In this document: positions 47,421 through 56,341 of the stretch, piece after piece
Numbering within the stretch: the stretch's first letter is position 1
Layout of the letters: each line of letters starts with the position of its first letter
Origin: Paracoccaceae bacterium
GTDB lineage: Bacteria > Pseudomonadota > Alphaproteobacteria > Rhodobacterales > Rhodobacteraceae
Length of the DNA stretch: 64,000 bases
Direction: 5' to 3'
Assembly: GCA_022824005.1 (NCBI GenBank)
Contig: JAJEBG010000016.1
Span: forward strand, 123,309 to 187,308
Program-made: the position numbers and the translations under genes
Notes under the pieces: generated by a model
What the model was told of the DNA's origin: nothing
Database searches by the model: none
Seen by the model: the letters and a program-made list of their open reading frames with translations, nothing else

Positions 47421-48461
47421 TTAAGTTAATTCTGACCTCACAGGCAGCGGCGAGTGCGATGTGGCATGGAGACGGAGAGTCTCTGTGACTTCCCCCATTA
47501 TGGCCAAAGCAATCTCGGCCGGTGTTCTAGCACCAATATTGAGACCAACAGGTGCCTTGATCCGGGCCATTTGCGTCTCACCAACCCCCGCTTCAACAAG
47601 ACGCTGACAGCGCTTAGCATGCGTTCGGGTGGAACCCAAACTCCCAATATAAAAGGCTTCAGTTGACAAAGAAGACAGGATGGCCGCGTCGTCAATTTTG
47701 GCATCGTGGGTTAAAGTCACGATTGCCGTGCGTGCATCCGGACGAAGGGTTGGAATGGCATCATCAGGCCACTCTGTCACCAGCGTCTCTCCGGGAAAAC
47801 GTTCCTCTGTGGCGAACGCCGATCTCGGATCAATCAATATCGTATCGTATCCGGCCAGTCGTGCCATTTGCGTCAGCGGCTGCGCGATATGAACACCGCC
47901 GACAATCATCATCCGCAATGGCGGGTTGTGAACCGATACGAACCAGTCGCCCTCCATGCCAGAACGGTCCGAGGCCAAACGTGCTGAAAAAGATAAATTC
48001 AAATCTGTTTTGTCATCAGGGCCAATCAGATGTCTCTCCCACGTCCGCATATTGACACAGTAGAGGGCCGGTTGGCGCGATTCACGTAACTCCACAAGAC
48101 GTTCAAGCAAATCGAGCGGCACACCCAACGGCATCTCGATCGGTTCCACAAGGACCGCTATACGTCCTCCACAAGCAAGCCCCACGGAAAAGGCCTCATC
48201 GTCAGAGACTCCGAATTCAAGAAGTCGGGGCTCGCCCATTCTCTGCACATCGGCCGCCTCAGCAACGACAGCCCCTTCTACACATCCTCCCGACACCGAC
48301 CCGGCCATCCGCCCATCAGCGGCAATGGCCAGTTGACTGCCGGTCGGCCTTGGGGCCGAGCCCCATGTATCAACAACGGTTGCCAGTGCCGCCCGCCCCT
48401 GCAACTTGTACCAGTCAAGCGCCGTTTCAGGAATTCTATCGTGATGGATGGAGTCAGACAT
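47421..48461 (-). CDS. XdhC/CoxI family molybdenum-cofactor maturation factor
   Basis: About 346 residues. The N-terminal XdhC_CoxI domain (ALATVVDTWGSAPRPTGSQLAI then SVSGGCVEGAVV) and the C-terminal Rossmann-like XdhC_C domain (MMIVGGVHIAQPLTQMARLAGYDTILIDPR, split here as one region) are clear. Such proteins bind sulfurated molybdenum cofactor and insert it into XDH/CODH-type enzymes. The ATG at 48461 overlaps the upstream VWA gene stop, so the frame opened at 48497 is too long. It lies 113 nt before coxS. Confidence 0.87.
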   Translation of the reverse strand: MSDSIHHDRIPETALDWYKLQGRAALATVVDTWGSAPRPTGSQLAIAADGRMAGSVSGGCVEGAVVAEAADVQRMGEPRLLEFGVSDDEAFSVGLACGGRIAVLVEPIEMPLGVPLDLLERLVELRESRQPALYCVNMRTWERHLIGPDDKTDLNLSFSARLASDRSGMEGDWFVSVHNPPLRMMIVGGVHIAQPLTQMARLAGYDTILIDPRSAFATEERFPGETLVTEWPDDAIPTLRPDARTAIVTLTHDAKIDDAAILSSLSTEAFYIGSLGSTRTHAKRCQRLVEAGVGETQMARIKAPVGLNIGARTPAEIALAIMGEVTETLRLHATSHSPLPVRSELT

Positions 48462-49779
48462 CTTTTTTGGCGAGAGACGACGACCGATGGTCATCATAAA
48501 GAAGAGCCATCAATCTCTGTTTCTCTCCCGAATCACTTAATTGGTTGAGGACCAAACCCAACTCCCTCAGCGACACAATATTATGGGCCGAACGAAAGCA
48601 GTCAACATTGGGAAGCATTTCTTGGACCCCCCTTGCCTTAGGCAGAAACCCGCTCCAACGCAGCAATGGATTGATCCAGACAAGTCGCCGAGATGACAAA
48701 CGCAGTCGGGACATTTCACGCGCCAAGAGACCTTTAGAACACCCGCCTCCATCAAGACCATCAGAAATCAATAAAGTGATAGCCCCTTGCGACATCACTC
48801 GTCGGGACCATGTCACATTGAACTCCCTGAGACACTCCCCAATCCTTGTTCCGCCCTCCCAATCAGGTGATTCCATACCCACAGCTTTAAGCGCGACATC
48901 GGCATCACTATTGGCAAGATGTCGAGAGATATTGGTCAACCGTGTCCCAAAGGTAAAGGCATGGATGTGAATCGAGTCATGCAGCTTTCGGTTGGTCACC
49001 GCATGCAGAAAACGCAGCAAAGTCCGTGAGTAGACAGCCATACTGCCCGATATGTCACAAAGGACAACGAGATTGGGCCATCGCCACTTTGGATCTCGCC
49101 ATGCCAGTTGACGCACTTCGCCATAAGATGAAACCGCTCGCCTCATGGTTTGCCGCCAATCCGGCGATTGTCCTTGAACAACTCTCTGTTTTCGGCGACT
49201 GGGTATCGGAGAAATGTCGAGTTTGAGATTGGCAATCACCTGATCGGCTTCCGCCATTTCTTCGCTCGACATCTGTTCAAAATCAATCTGCTGTAACCTC
49301 TCAAGAGATGTGGTGGTGCCCGAGGCATCAATTCCAATCTCCAACTCGTCCTCGCTTCCACGCGTGGCCGTCGGCATTGGGGGCGCCTGCTGATTAAGAA
49401 GAGCCTCGGATGCGCGCCGGGCCGCGGCTTCTGCCAATCGCTCTTGCTGCACGCCGCGAGTCATGGGCGTGAGCGCCGCCATCATTCTCTCAAGAAATCG
49501 GGGATCGCGCCAATATAATCGGAAAATCTGTGCAAAAATCTCGCGGTGCTCTCTCTTTGCGACGAAACAGGAACGCAAGATCCAAAAAAAGTCATCACGG
49601 CTGGAAAAACCCGCAACGGAAATCGCCCGCACCGACCCCAAGACTTGGCTTGGTCCCACGGGAAGACCGCCACGTCGCAACGCTTGACTGAAATGAACCA
49701 TGTTGTGGACGAGGATACCGGCCTCTCTTTCCACATCAAAATCTGTTGGCCGAGTCATCTCAACTGCGGGATTGCTCAT
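48454..49779 (-). CDS. coxE: CoxE-like VWA-domain protein
   Basis: Accessory protein of 441 residues with a C-terminal von Willebrand A domain; the metal-ion site is LCDISGSMAVYSRTLL, with threonine and aspartate partners farther on (LLISDGLDGGG). In carboxydotrophs CoxD and CoxE assemble the active site of CO dehydrogenase. It overlaps the MoxR-type gene upstream by 20 nt and the xdhC-type gene by 8 nt, so it is probably translated in step with them. Confidence 0.88.
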   Translation of the reverse strand: MSNPAVEMTRPTDFDVEREAGILVHNMVHFSQALRRGGLPVGPSQVLGSVRAISVAGFSSRDDFFWILRSCFVAKREHREIFAQIFRLYWRDPRFLERMMAALTPMTRGVQQERLAEAAARRASEALLNQQAPPMPTATRGSEDELEIGIDASGTTTSLERLQQIDFEQMSSEEMAEADQVIANLKLDISPIPSRRKQRVVQGQSPDWRQTMRRAVSSYGEVRQLAWRDPKWRWPNLVVLCDISGSMAVYSRTLLRFLHAVTNRKLHDSIHIHAFTFGTRLTNISRHLANSDADVALKAVGMESPDWEGGTRIGECLREFNVTWSRRVMSQGAITLLISDGLDGGGCSKGLLAREMSRLRLSSRRLVWINPLLRWSGFLPKARGVQEMLPNVDCFRSAHNIVSLRELGLVLNQLSDSGEKQRLMALLYDDHRSSSLAKKDV

Positions 49780-50692
49780 TGCCGCCCTTCGAGATATCCG
49801 CCTTCAACTGGTCAAGAATGTGAGTTAATTTCCCGTCTTGCAATCGCTGAATATCATCCTGATATTTCAGCAAGGCACCCAGTGTATCGGCAATCACACT
49901 CGGTGATATCTCGATCGTATCAAGCGCCAACAAACATTTAGCCCAGTCGATTGTTTCAGCGATTCCAGGTTTCTTGAACAAGTCCTCGGCACGAAGTTTC
50001 TGAACAAAATTGACAATTTCTTGACTGAGCGATTTTGAAGCTTCGGGGGCACGAGAGCGCAAAATATTTAATTCCTGCTCAAATTCAGGATAATCTACCC
50101 AATGATACAGACAACGGCGTTTCAGCGCGTCATGAACTTCGCGGGTTCGATTGGATGTGAGAATGACAGTCGGCGGCTCGTCCGCTCGGATGGTTCCGAG
50201 CTCTGGAATGGTGATCTGGAATTCACTCAAGGCTTCGAGAAGAAAGGCTTCAAAAGGCTCATCTGTGCGGTCAATTTCATCTATCAACAGCACGGGGGCC
50301 TTCCCATTCTCTTTTGGCCGCAGTGCTTTCAGCAAGGGTCGAGCAATCAAATACTCCTCACGAAACAATTCGTCCTGAAGTTTATCACGGTCAAGATAAC
50401 CACTCGCTTCAGCGGTTCTGATGGCGATCATTTGCGCCGGAAAATTCCATTCACAAACGGCCGATGCGGAATCGAGCCCCTCATAACATTGCAATCGAAT
50501 CAATGGGCGCGATGTCATTTGGGCGATGGCTTCGGCAATGGCTGTTTTGCCAACCCCCGCCTCGCCTTCAAGGAATAAGGGGCGGCCGAGTTTCAATGAC
50601 AAAAAGACAACGATAGCCAACGGGCGGGGGCACACATAATCCACGTCCGCTAGTTGTTTCTGTACCTCTTCAATCGTCAACGAGTCTGTCAT
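49760..50692 (-). CDS. coxD: CoxD-like MoxR family AAA+ ATPase
   Basis: MoxR-type AAA+ chaperone of 310 residues. Walker A is GEAGVGKTAI, Walker B VLLIDEIDR, sensor 1 VILTSNRTREV, and the family-typical RPLIRLQCYEGLDSASAVCEWN is complete. It pairs with the VWA protein in maturing the cox enzyme. The frame extends to 50722, but the ATG at 50692 has GGTGGGG before it and gives MTDSLTIEEVQKQL. It is the first gene of the cox operon. Confidence 0.9.
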   Translation of the reverse strand: MTDSLTIEEVQKQLADVDYVCPRPLAIVVFLSLKLGRPLFLEGEAGVGKTAIAEAIAQMTSRPLIRLQCYEGLDSASAVCEWNFPAQMIAIRTAEASGYLDRDKLQDELFREEYLIARPLLKALRPKENGKAPVLLIDEIDRTDEPFEAFLLEALSEFQITIPELGTIRADEPPTVILTSNRTREVHDALKRRCLYHWVDYPEFEQELNILRSRAPEASKSLSQEIVNFVQKLRAEDLFKKPGIAETIDWAKCLLALDTIEISPSVIADTLGALLKYQDDIQRLQDGKLTHILDQLKADISKGGNEQSRS

Positions 50693-51103
50693 ACCCCACC
50701 ATCTTTTTGTCTCCAAACACACAATCCTCGTTGACGGTCTCGTGTTTGTCCGTTCTCAATCTCTCTGGTTGTGCCACAGATTGGTATTCTATGCCGTCAT
50801 GCGAAAGGGATTGCAAGTAAACCCGAGCGTCAACCCAATCGGTCACATATCCATCATTTATGCCTCTCGTGCCAATCATTTTTGTGATGATCTACGGCAG
50901 GGACAACTGAATCACCTCCCATCTTGACAATTCTGCGTATCTCAATCACTATATTTTGGTATTTGATCTATCGTCGGCCCAAAAAGTCGTGGCTCTCTAT
51001 TGTGAACGCAAATCACACAGCAGATGCCCGATCATCATGCGAAATACAATGAATTTTGGAGTCTTGACGCATAAGAACGGTTGGCTTAACGAACAATCTG
51101 TAT

Positions 51104-51180
51104 GGCGGAGTAGCTCAGTTGGTTAGAGCAGCGGAATCATAATCCGTGTGTCGGGGGTTCAAATCCCTCCTCCGCTACCA
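51104..51180 (+). tRNA. tRNA-Met (CAT), elongator type
   Basis: Cloverleaf with acceptor GGCGGAG/CTCCGCT (top pair G-U), D-arm GCTC/GAGC, anticodon loop ATCATAA giving CAT, T-arm GGGGG/CCCTC around TTCAAAT, discriminator A and CCA encoded. The sequence resembles alphaproteobacterial elongator tRNA-Met; an Ile2 (lysidine) identity cannot be fully excluded. TTGACG at 51064-51069 may be its -35 element. Confidence 0.94.
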
Positions 51181-51367
51181 ACTCATTATAACATCAATTC
51201 ACGTGATAGATTGGCGCCCGTCGGAGCGCCAATTGGCAGGATTCGACCAAAGAGCCGGACTTTTTCTTCACCTATTAAGAGCGTTTGGTCTCGCCAATGT
51301 GAGAGCCGCCTCACAATACGTGGATGAAGTGGTTCGAGATGTTGAGAGCACCATCGGTTTTATTAAA

Positions 51368-51385
51368 AGGTCACAAAGCTGACAC
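51368..51385 (+). promoter_or_regulatory. Pho-box-like repeat upstream of phnC
   Basis: AGGTCAC-aaag-CTGACAC forms two 7-nt direct repeats 11 nt apart, with five and six matches to the PhoB half-site CTGTCAC. It ends 56 nt before the phnC ATG. Phosphate control of phosphonate uptake is well known, so the placement makes sense. Confidence 0.45.
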
Positions 51386-51441
51386 CGAAAGGCGACATAA
51401 TCGGTTTAGTTGAATTTGCGTGCCAGATATGGGGGTCGCAA

Positions 51442-52239
51442 ATGCTTGAATTGAGGCAAGTTGCCAAAAGCTTTGGAAACAATGTCGCTGTCGACCACAT
51501 CTCTTTCACAATTCAAAAACCGACCATGGTTGGAATCATCGGGGCGTCTGGGGCCGGCAAATCAACTTTGCTGCGCTTGCTCAATTGCCTAGAGAAGGTG
51601 ACGTCTGGCTCAATTTCTTTCAATGATAAACTCATTTCCTCATTAAAGGGCTCGGCAAAACGCCAATGGCAATCAAACTGTGCGATGATTTTCCAACAGT
51701 TTAATTTGGTGCCACGAGTGGATGTGGTGGGCAATGTCTTGCACGGCACCTTAAACAAGCGCGCAACGTTACCGACTGTTTTCAATTTCTATCCGCGCGC
51801 CGTGATTCACGAGGCCATCGAAATTCTCAATCGCCTCGGGGTAGCTGAACACGCATCAAAACGCGCTGAAGCCTTATCGGGCGGTCAGCAACAACGGGTA
51901 GCCATTGCCCGAGCGCTCATGCAAGACCCGACCATAATTTTAGCGGACGAGCCAATCGCGTCACTTGACCCCATGAACGCGAAAATTGTTATGGAAACGC
52001 TGCGACGCATTCATGACGAGGATGGTCGCACGGTTATCGCCAATCTTCATACTTTGGACACGGCCCGCCGCTACTGCGATCGCATCATCGGGATGCGCAG
52101 AGGCAAGATCGTGTTTGACGGAACTCCTGCCGATCTCACCGCCGTTATGGCAAGGGATATTTACGGCGCGAGTGAGAGCTTCGTTGAAGAAGCGACTTCG
52201 ACTGAAATTCGTGAACCACGTGAAATGGTCATGGCTTAA
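51442..52239 (+). CDS. phnC: Phosphonate ABC transporter ATP-binding protein
   Basis: ATPase of the phosphonate importer, 265 residues. Walker [10 protein letters not shown], the Q-loop [21 protein letters not shown] (typical of PhnC), signature [15 protein letters not shown], Walker [13 protein letters not shown] and switch His in [17 protein letters not shown] are all present. It starts the phn uptake operon, 50 nt before phnD, with GGGGG before its ATG and a possible Pho box upstream. Confidence 0.95.
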   Translation: MLELRQVAKSFGNNVAVDHISFTIQKPTMVGIIGASGAGKSTLLRLLNCLEKVTSGSISFNDKLISSLKGSAKRQWQSNCAMIFQQFNLVPRVDVVGNVLHGTLNKRATLPTVFNFYPRAVIHEAIEILNRLGVAEHASKRAEALSGGQQQRVAIARALMQDPTIILADEPIASLDPMNAKIVMETLRRIHDEDGRTVIANLHTLDTARRYCDRIIGMRRGKIVFDGTPADLTAVMARDIYGASESFVEEATSTEIREPREMVMA

Positions 52240-52289
52240 GTCTCACCCCTCCCGTCATTTCGATGGGATTATAATCCTGGAGAGGACAA

Positions 52290-53198
52290 ATGAAAAAACT
52301 AGTTGCTGCCGCCCTAACAATGATGTTGCTGGGCACTCCCGCGCTCGCCGATGGTCACGGCGGGATATCGGAATTTCGTATCGGCCTTCTCGGTGGTGAG
52401 AATGCTCAAGACCGTCTCAATAATCAAGAATGTCTTCGCGTTATGACTGAGGACGTATTGGGTGTAGAAACAAAATTGTTTGCGCCCGCCGATTACAATG
52501 GTGTCATCCAAGGTCTGCTAGGCGGAACGATTGACATGGCTTGGCTGGGAGCCTCTGGATACGCAAAAACCTACCTTGAGGATCCCGACGCCGTTGAGCC
52601 CATTTTGGTCAAAGTGAACGAGGACGGCGGCATTGGATATTTTTCGATCGGAATCGCCCGCAAAGATAGCGGCATAAAATCGTTGCAGGATATGAAGGGA
52701 AAGACATTTGGTTTCGGCGATCCGAATTCAACATCTGGCTACTTGATTCCGTCAATTGAAATCCCTCGAGCCACCGGTGCCTCTATGGAATCGGGTGATT
52801 ATTTTGGTGAAGTCAAATTTACCGGCGGTCATGAACAAACCATCGTGGCCGTTAACAAGGGCGACGTCAATGGCGGTGTGACATGGGCTGATGGTATAGG
52901 AAATTGGGAAGATGGCTATAATTCGGGTGCTCTCCGCCGAGCCGTTGATGCGGGTCTGGTTGACATGAATGACCTTGTTAAAATCTGGCAATCCGAAGAA
53001 ATCCCAGAGGGCCCCATTGTCCTCAGAAAAGCTTTGCCCGAGGACGTTAAAATCAAAATGACCGGTTTGATGGCCTCGTTAAAAACGATGGATGAGGAAT
53101 GTGCCTACTACGTGATGGCTGGCGAATTTAAGGGGTTAAAACCTGTGGGTCACGACATTTATGAAACTATTGTCGCGGCTAGAAAACTAAAACAATAG
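52290..53198 (+). CDS. phnD: Phosphonate ABC transporter substrate-binding protein
   Basis: Periplasmic phosphonate-binding protein of 302 residues. The signal peptide is clear (MKKLVAAALTMMLLGTPALA, cleavage before DGHG). PhnD features include the FRIGLLGGENAQDRL opening, DMAWLGASGYAKTYL, and GKTFGFGDPNSTSGYLIPS with the Ser/Thr residues that hold the phosphonate group. GGAGAGGAC precedes the ATG. A strong hairpin terminator follows the stop, so phnD should be made in excess over the permeases. Confidence 0.95.
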   Translation: MKKLVAAALTMMLLGTPALADGHGGISEFRIGLLGGENAQDRLNNQECLRVMTEDVLGVETKLFAPADYNGVIQGLLGGTIDMAWLGASGYAKTYLEDPDAVEPILVKVNEDGGIGYFSIGIARKDSGIKSLQDMKGKTFGFGDPNSTSGYLIPSIEIPRATGASMESGDYFGEVKFTGGHEQTIVAVNKGDVNGGVTWADGIGNWEDGYNSGALRRAVDAGLVDMNDLVKIWQSEEIPEGPIVLRKALPEDVKIKMTGLMASLKTMDEECAYYVMAGEFKGLKPVGHDIYETIVAARKLKQ

Positions 53199-53213
53199 AT
53201 TTGACAGGAACTC

Positions 53214-53250
53214 AACGGGGCGCCGAGAGGCACCCCGTTTGGGATTTTTT
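53214..53250 (+). terminator. Intrinsic terminator/attenuator after phnD
   Basis: AACGGGG-c-GCC-gaga-GGC-a-CCCCGTT forms a ten-pair hairpin with one C-A mismatch, followed within five bases by a run of six T (53245-53250). It lies within the phn operon between phnD and phnE1, where partial termination would give more binding protein than permease. Confidence 0.8.
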
Positions 53251-53420
53251 CAACCAATGCTCACAAATGTCGAGTTCAGTGACACCAAATAGATCAAAAT
53301 GTGACGCGAACTTCAGCATTGGTTGTTATTTTTCGTGAGTTCTAACTGAAAACACGCGTCGACAGTCATTTCCGTTTAATCCCAACAAATCCACTACTGA
53401 CAAAAGAGCAGAAGGCTTCC

Positions 53421-54302
53421 ATGAGTGAACACCCCAAAATGGCGGCGGTAAAGCATCTACACGACAGTTATATGGTCATGGTCCAGCGCAAACGGATGTA
53501 TGGCGCGATTTTGTTGCTGATCTTCATCGCTTTGATGGTCAGCGGCTTTTCGGTTGCAGAAGACCGAAATGCGGGTTCCTTCTGGGACGGAATCGGCAGA
53601 GTTTTTGATTTTCCAGCAGGTGTTGTGGCGGAGGCGATTGAAAAATCGGCTGAATTGCCGACTCATTTGATGACCTACTTTCCGGCTTTGCTGGAGACTC
53701 TCAATATCGCCGCGGCGGCCACACTTATCGGCGTGATACTCGGATCACTGGTCTCAATGCTGGCCACTCGAGGCCTCGCCAAATGGCCACATTTGATCCC
53801 CTTGTTTCGCCGAGTGTTGGATATCATGCGTGCTGTTCCGGAGATTGTGATCGCCCTGATCCTCATTTTTGTAATGGGAGGTGGTCCAGTGCCAGCGATG
53901 ATTGCCATCGCCTTTCACACGACGGGGGCCTTGGGCAAAATGTTCTCTGAAGTCAACGAAAATGCCTCACTAGAACCTATTCAAGGCTTGGCTTCTGTAG
54001 GGGCTAACTGGACACAGCGCATGGCACTCGGTGTCATACCGCAGGTGGCACCTAATTATCTCAGCTATTCACTGATGCGATTTGAAATCAACATCCGCGC
54101 CTCCGCCATTTTGGGCTTTGTTGGTGCAGGAGGTATTGGCTATGAATTGAAGAATGCCATGTCGTGGGGTCAAGGCCGCTACGATCAAGCGGCCGCAATA
54201 TTCCTCTTGCTTTTCCTCTCCATTGTTCTTTTTGACCAATTGTCATCAATATATCGCAATCGATTAACCCATGGTCGAACAGGCTCAGAGGCTATACTAT
54301 GA
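53421..54302 (+). CDS. phnE1: Phosphonate ABC transporter permease 1
   Basis: Inner-membrane permease of 293 residues. A short cytoplasmic N-terminus is followed by one helix (GAILLLIFIALMVSGFSVA), a periplasmic stretch and the BPD_transp_1 core of about five helices. The EAA loop reads GLASVGANWTQRMALGVIPQ, the site that couples to PhnC. It overlaps phnE2 by 4 nt (ATGA-type). Together with phnE2 it would form a heterodimeric channel. The ATG lies 170 nt after the phnD terminator, so a second promoter in this gap is possible. Confidence 0.93.
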   Translation: MSEHPKMAAVKHLHDSYMVMVQRKRMYGAILLLIFIALMVSGFSVAEDRNAGSFWDGIGRVFDFPAGVVAEAIEKSAELPTHLMTYFPALLETLNIAAAATLIGVILGSLVSMLATRGLAKWPHLIPLFRRVLDIMRAVPEIVIALILIFVMGGGPVPAMIAIAFHTTGALGKMFSEVNENASLEPIQGLASVGANWTQRMALGVIPQVAPNYLSYSLMRFEINIRASAILGFVGAGGIGYELKNAMSWGQGRYDQAAAIFLLLFLSIVLFDQLSSIYRNRLTHGRTGSEAIL

Positions 54303-55621
54303 CAGTCGCGATACCTATTTTAGATCTTAAATCCCACGCGACACGCCACGTTCAACGGCAAAAATTTGTCCTACTGGGCGGGTTAGCCATTGTACTTGCC
54401 TATCTGACTTACGTCTTTTTTGCCTTTGATTTTATTGGTCTGTATCAGAAGTCATCGTCGGACAATGCCATGACATTGATCCGCGATAGTTACTCACACA
54501 AGGTTCATGTGGTACGCGACAACCGGTCCGGCTTGGTTGAAATAAAGATTGAAGGTGAGAACAAGGGTGAATACCCCAAGGGGGCCTCTCCTGATTGGGT
54601 CGACATCACTGAAACGGACACGGTGATTGAACTCCCTGATGGTCATGTCATCACTTTTGGCCAAACAGACGTGGAATATTTTATTCCTGACTATGGAACG
54701 ATTTGGGCTAAAGGCGGACGCCGAGGGGTTGAAGTGCGCTTACCAAGTGGCAATATTCCCGATTTTATTAGCCAATCGAAAAACCGCTTGATGGTCAAGA
54801 CCGATCAGGGACGTTTGACAGTGACCCGCAATCGCGCCGAGGTATTTCGCTATTTTCTCGGATGGGAGTTGTTCTTTTTCACCTTGGATAGCCCCTATCA
54901 TGGCTTGAGCCTTGGTGAACTCATTGGGCGCGCTTTCAATGGCGAACTCGGCGCAATGATATCAGATTTCTGGAACAACAAAATGTGGCTTCACAAAGAC
55001 GTGGCATGGGCCATCTTTGAGACCATTCTCATGGCCTTTCTTGGAACTTTCGGGGCCGCGGTTGTGGCCTTGCCACTCGCTTTCCCGGCCGCCAAGAATT
55101 TTGCTCCTCTGCGTCCACTTCGTCTTGTTCTGCGACGGATTTTTGATTTCATCCGTGGAGTGGATGCGCTGGTATTCACGATTATGCTATCTCGTGCCTT
55201 CGGCCCCGGCCCGATGACCGGCGCTTTGGCCATTTTGATCACAGATACCGGCACGTTCGGCAAATTGTTCTCCGAGACGTTGGAGAATGTCGACCAGAAT
55301 CAAGTCGAAGGCATTCAATCGACCGGTGCCAAACCTGTGCAACGTTATCGCTTTGGTGTGATACCACAGGTCATGCCCGTTCTCATGTCTTTAGTCCTGT
55401 ATTTCTTCGAGTCCAATACGCGCAGTGCCACTATCATCGGGGCGATCACCGGAGGGGGTATTGGGCTCTTGTTGACGCAAGCGATGACAACACAAAAGGA
55501 TTGGGAAGAGGTCAGTTATTACGTCATCCTGATTATCTTGATGGTGGTCGTAATGGATTGGCTCTCGGGCCTTCTCCGAAGCCTCCTCATCAAGGGCAAA
55601 GAAAACAATATGCTCTCATGA
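54299..55621 (+). CDS. phnE2: Phosphonate ABC transporter permease 2 with large periplasmic insert
   Basis: Second permease, 440 residues, about 150 longer than its partner. After the first helix (about 24-45) comes a hydrophilic segment of roughly 130-140 residues (about 50-185, containing repeated short beta-like stretches such as DTVIELPDGHVITFG), then the membrane core (about 220-435). The EAA loop is GIQSTGAKPVQRYRFGVIPQ. The inserted domain must face the periplasm if the core has normal topology; it could help dock PhnD. It overlaps phnE1 by 4 nt and the acetyltransferase gene by 4 nt. Confidence 0.92.
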   Translation: MTVAIPILDLKSHATRHVQRQKFVLLGGLAIVLAYLTYVFFAFDFIGLYQKSSSDNAMTLIRDSYSHKVHVVRDNRSGLVEIKIEGENKGEYPKGASPDWVDITETDTVIELPDGHVITFGQTDVEYFIPDYGTIWAKGGRRGVEVRLPSGNIPDFISQSKNRLMVKTDQGRLTVTRNRAEVFRYFLGWELFFFTLDSPYHGLSLGELIGRAFNGELGAMISDFWNNKMWLHKDVAWAIFETILMAFLGTFGAAVVALPLAFPAAKNFAPLRPLRLVLRRIFDFIRGVDALVFTIMLSRAFGPGPMTGALAILITDTGTFGKLFSETLENVDQNQVEGIQSTGAKPVQRYRFGVIPQVMPVLMSLVLYFFESNTRSATIIGAITGGGIGLLLTQAMTTQKDWEEVSYYVILIILMVVVMDWLSGLLRSLLIKGKENNMLS

Positions 55622-56232
55622 GCCGACTCAATCCTGATAAGCCATTTGTTCATCCCGAATGTGAGATTGTTCATTGTGATTTTGGCACCTACGTTGAAAT
55701 CGGCAAAGGGTCGCGGTTACAAAATGTCAAAATGGGCGACTATTCCTATTGCGACCGCTATGCTGATGTGGCGAATGCTGTCGTTGGTAAGTTTGCCAAT
55801 CTCGCCAGTTTTTCGCGTATCGGTGCCACCGATCACCCTTTAGGAAAGGCCAGCCTTCATCACTTTTTGTATCGTTCTCAAGATTACTGGATTGACGCGC
55901 AAGACGATCGTGAATGGTTTGAAAAACGAGAAGCACGCGTCTCCACTATCGGTCATGACACATGGCTCGGCCATAACTGCCAGATCAAGCCCGAAGTGAC
56001 GGTGGGGCATGGGGCGGTGGTGGCATCCGGTTCCGTCGTCACCAAGGATATTTCTCCCTATACTATTGTTGCCGGAATACCGGCACGAACGCTCCGCATG
56101 CGCCAACCCCCAGACATTGCCGAACGGCTGATAGCACTGGCTTGGTGGGATTGGGATCATCAAACCCTGCATAAGCGACTTTTGGACTTTCGCCAATTGT
56201 CGGCGCAGGCATTTTTAGAAAAATACGAATAG
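55618..56232 (+). CDS. Phosphonate-associated hexapeptide-repeat acetyltransferase
   Basis: Left-handed beta-helix acyltransferase of 204 residues. Hexapeptide turns are visible in YVEIGKGSRLQNVKMGDYSY and in IGHDTWLGHNCQIKPEVTVG, continuing HGAVVASGSVVTKDISPY, ending with IVAGIPARTLRMR. This is the family found in phn clusters (often called phosphonate metabolism protein), whose acceptor may be an aminoalkylphosphonate or an intermediate. A longer frame begins at 55501 inside phnE2, but ATG 55618 overlaps the phnE2 stop in the usual ATGA manner and lacks the unrelated lead-in. Confidence 0.88.
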   Translation: MSRLNPDKPFVHPECEIVHCDFGTYVEIGKGSRLQNVKMGDYSYCDRYADVANAVVGKFANLASFSRIGATDHPLGKASLHHFLYRSQDYWIDAQDDREWFEKREARVSTIGHDTWLGHNCQIKPEVTVGHGAVVASGSVVTKDISPYTIVAGIPARTLRMRQPPDIAERLIALAWWDWDHQTLHKRLLDFRQLSAQAFLEKYE

Positions 56233-56341
56233 CCACTTCCACCCCATCGTCAAAGTTTGCCACATATCGCTCACCGGCACATTATATCCTATAAAATTCT
56301 CTCGAAACTCAAGCTGACGGACTCCAAGAGATTAACCCATT

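Noticed and set aside
51190..51382. Plus-strand frame after tRNA-Met
   Set aside because: Its start lies inside the tRNA and its sequence resembles no family; treated as non-coding.
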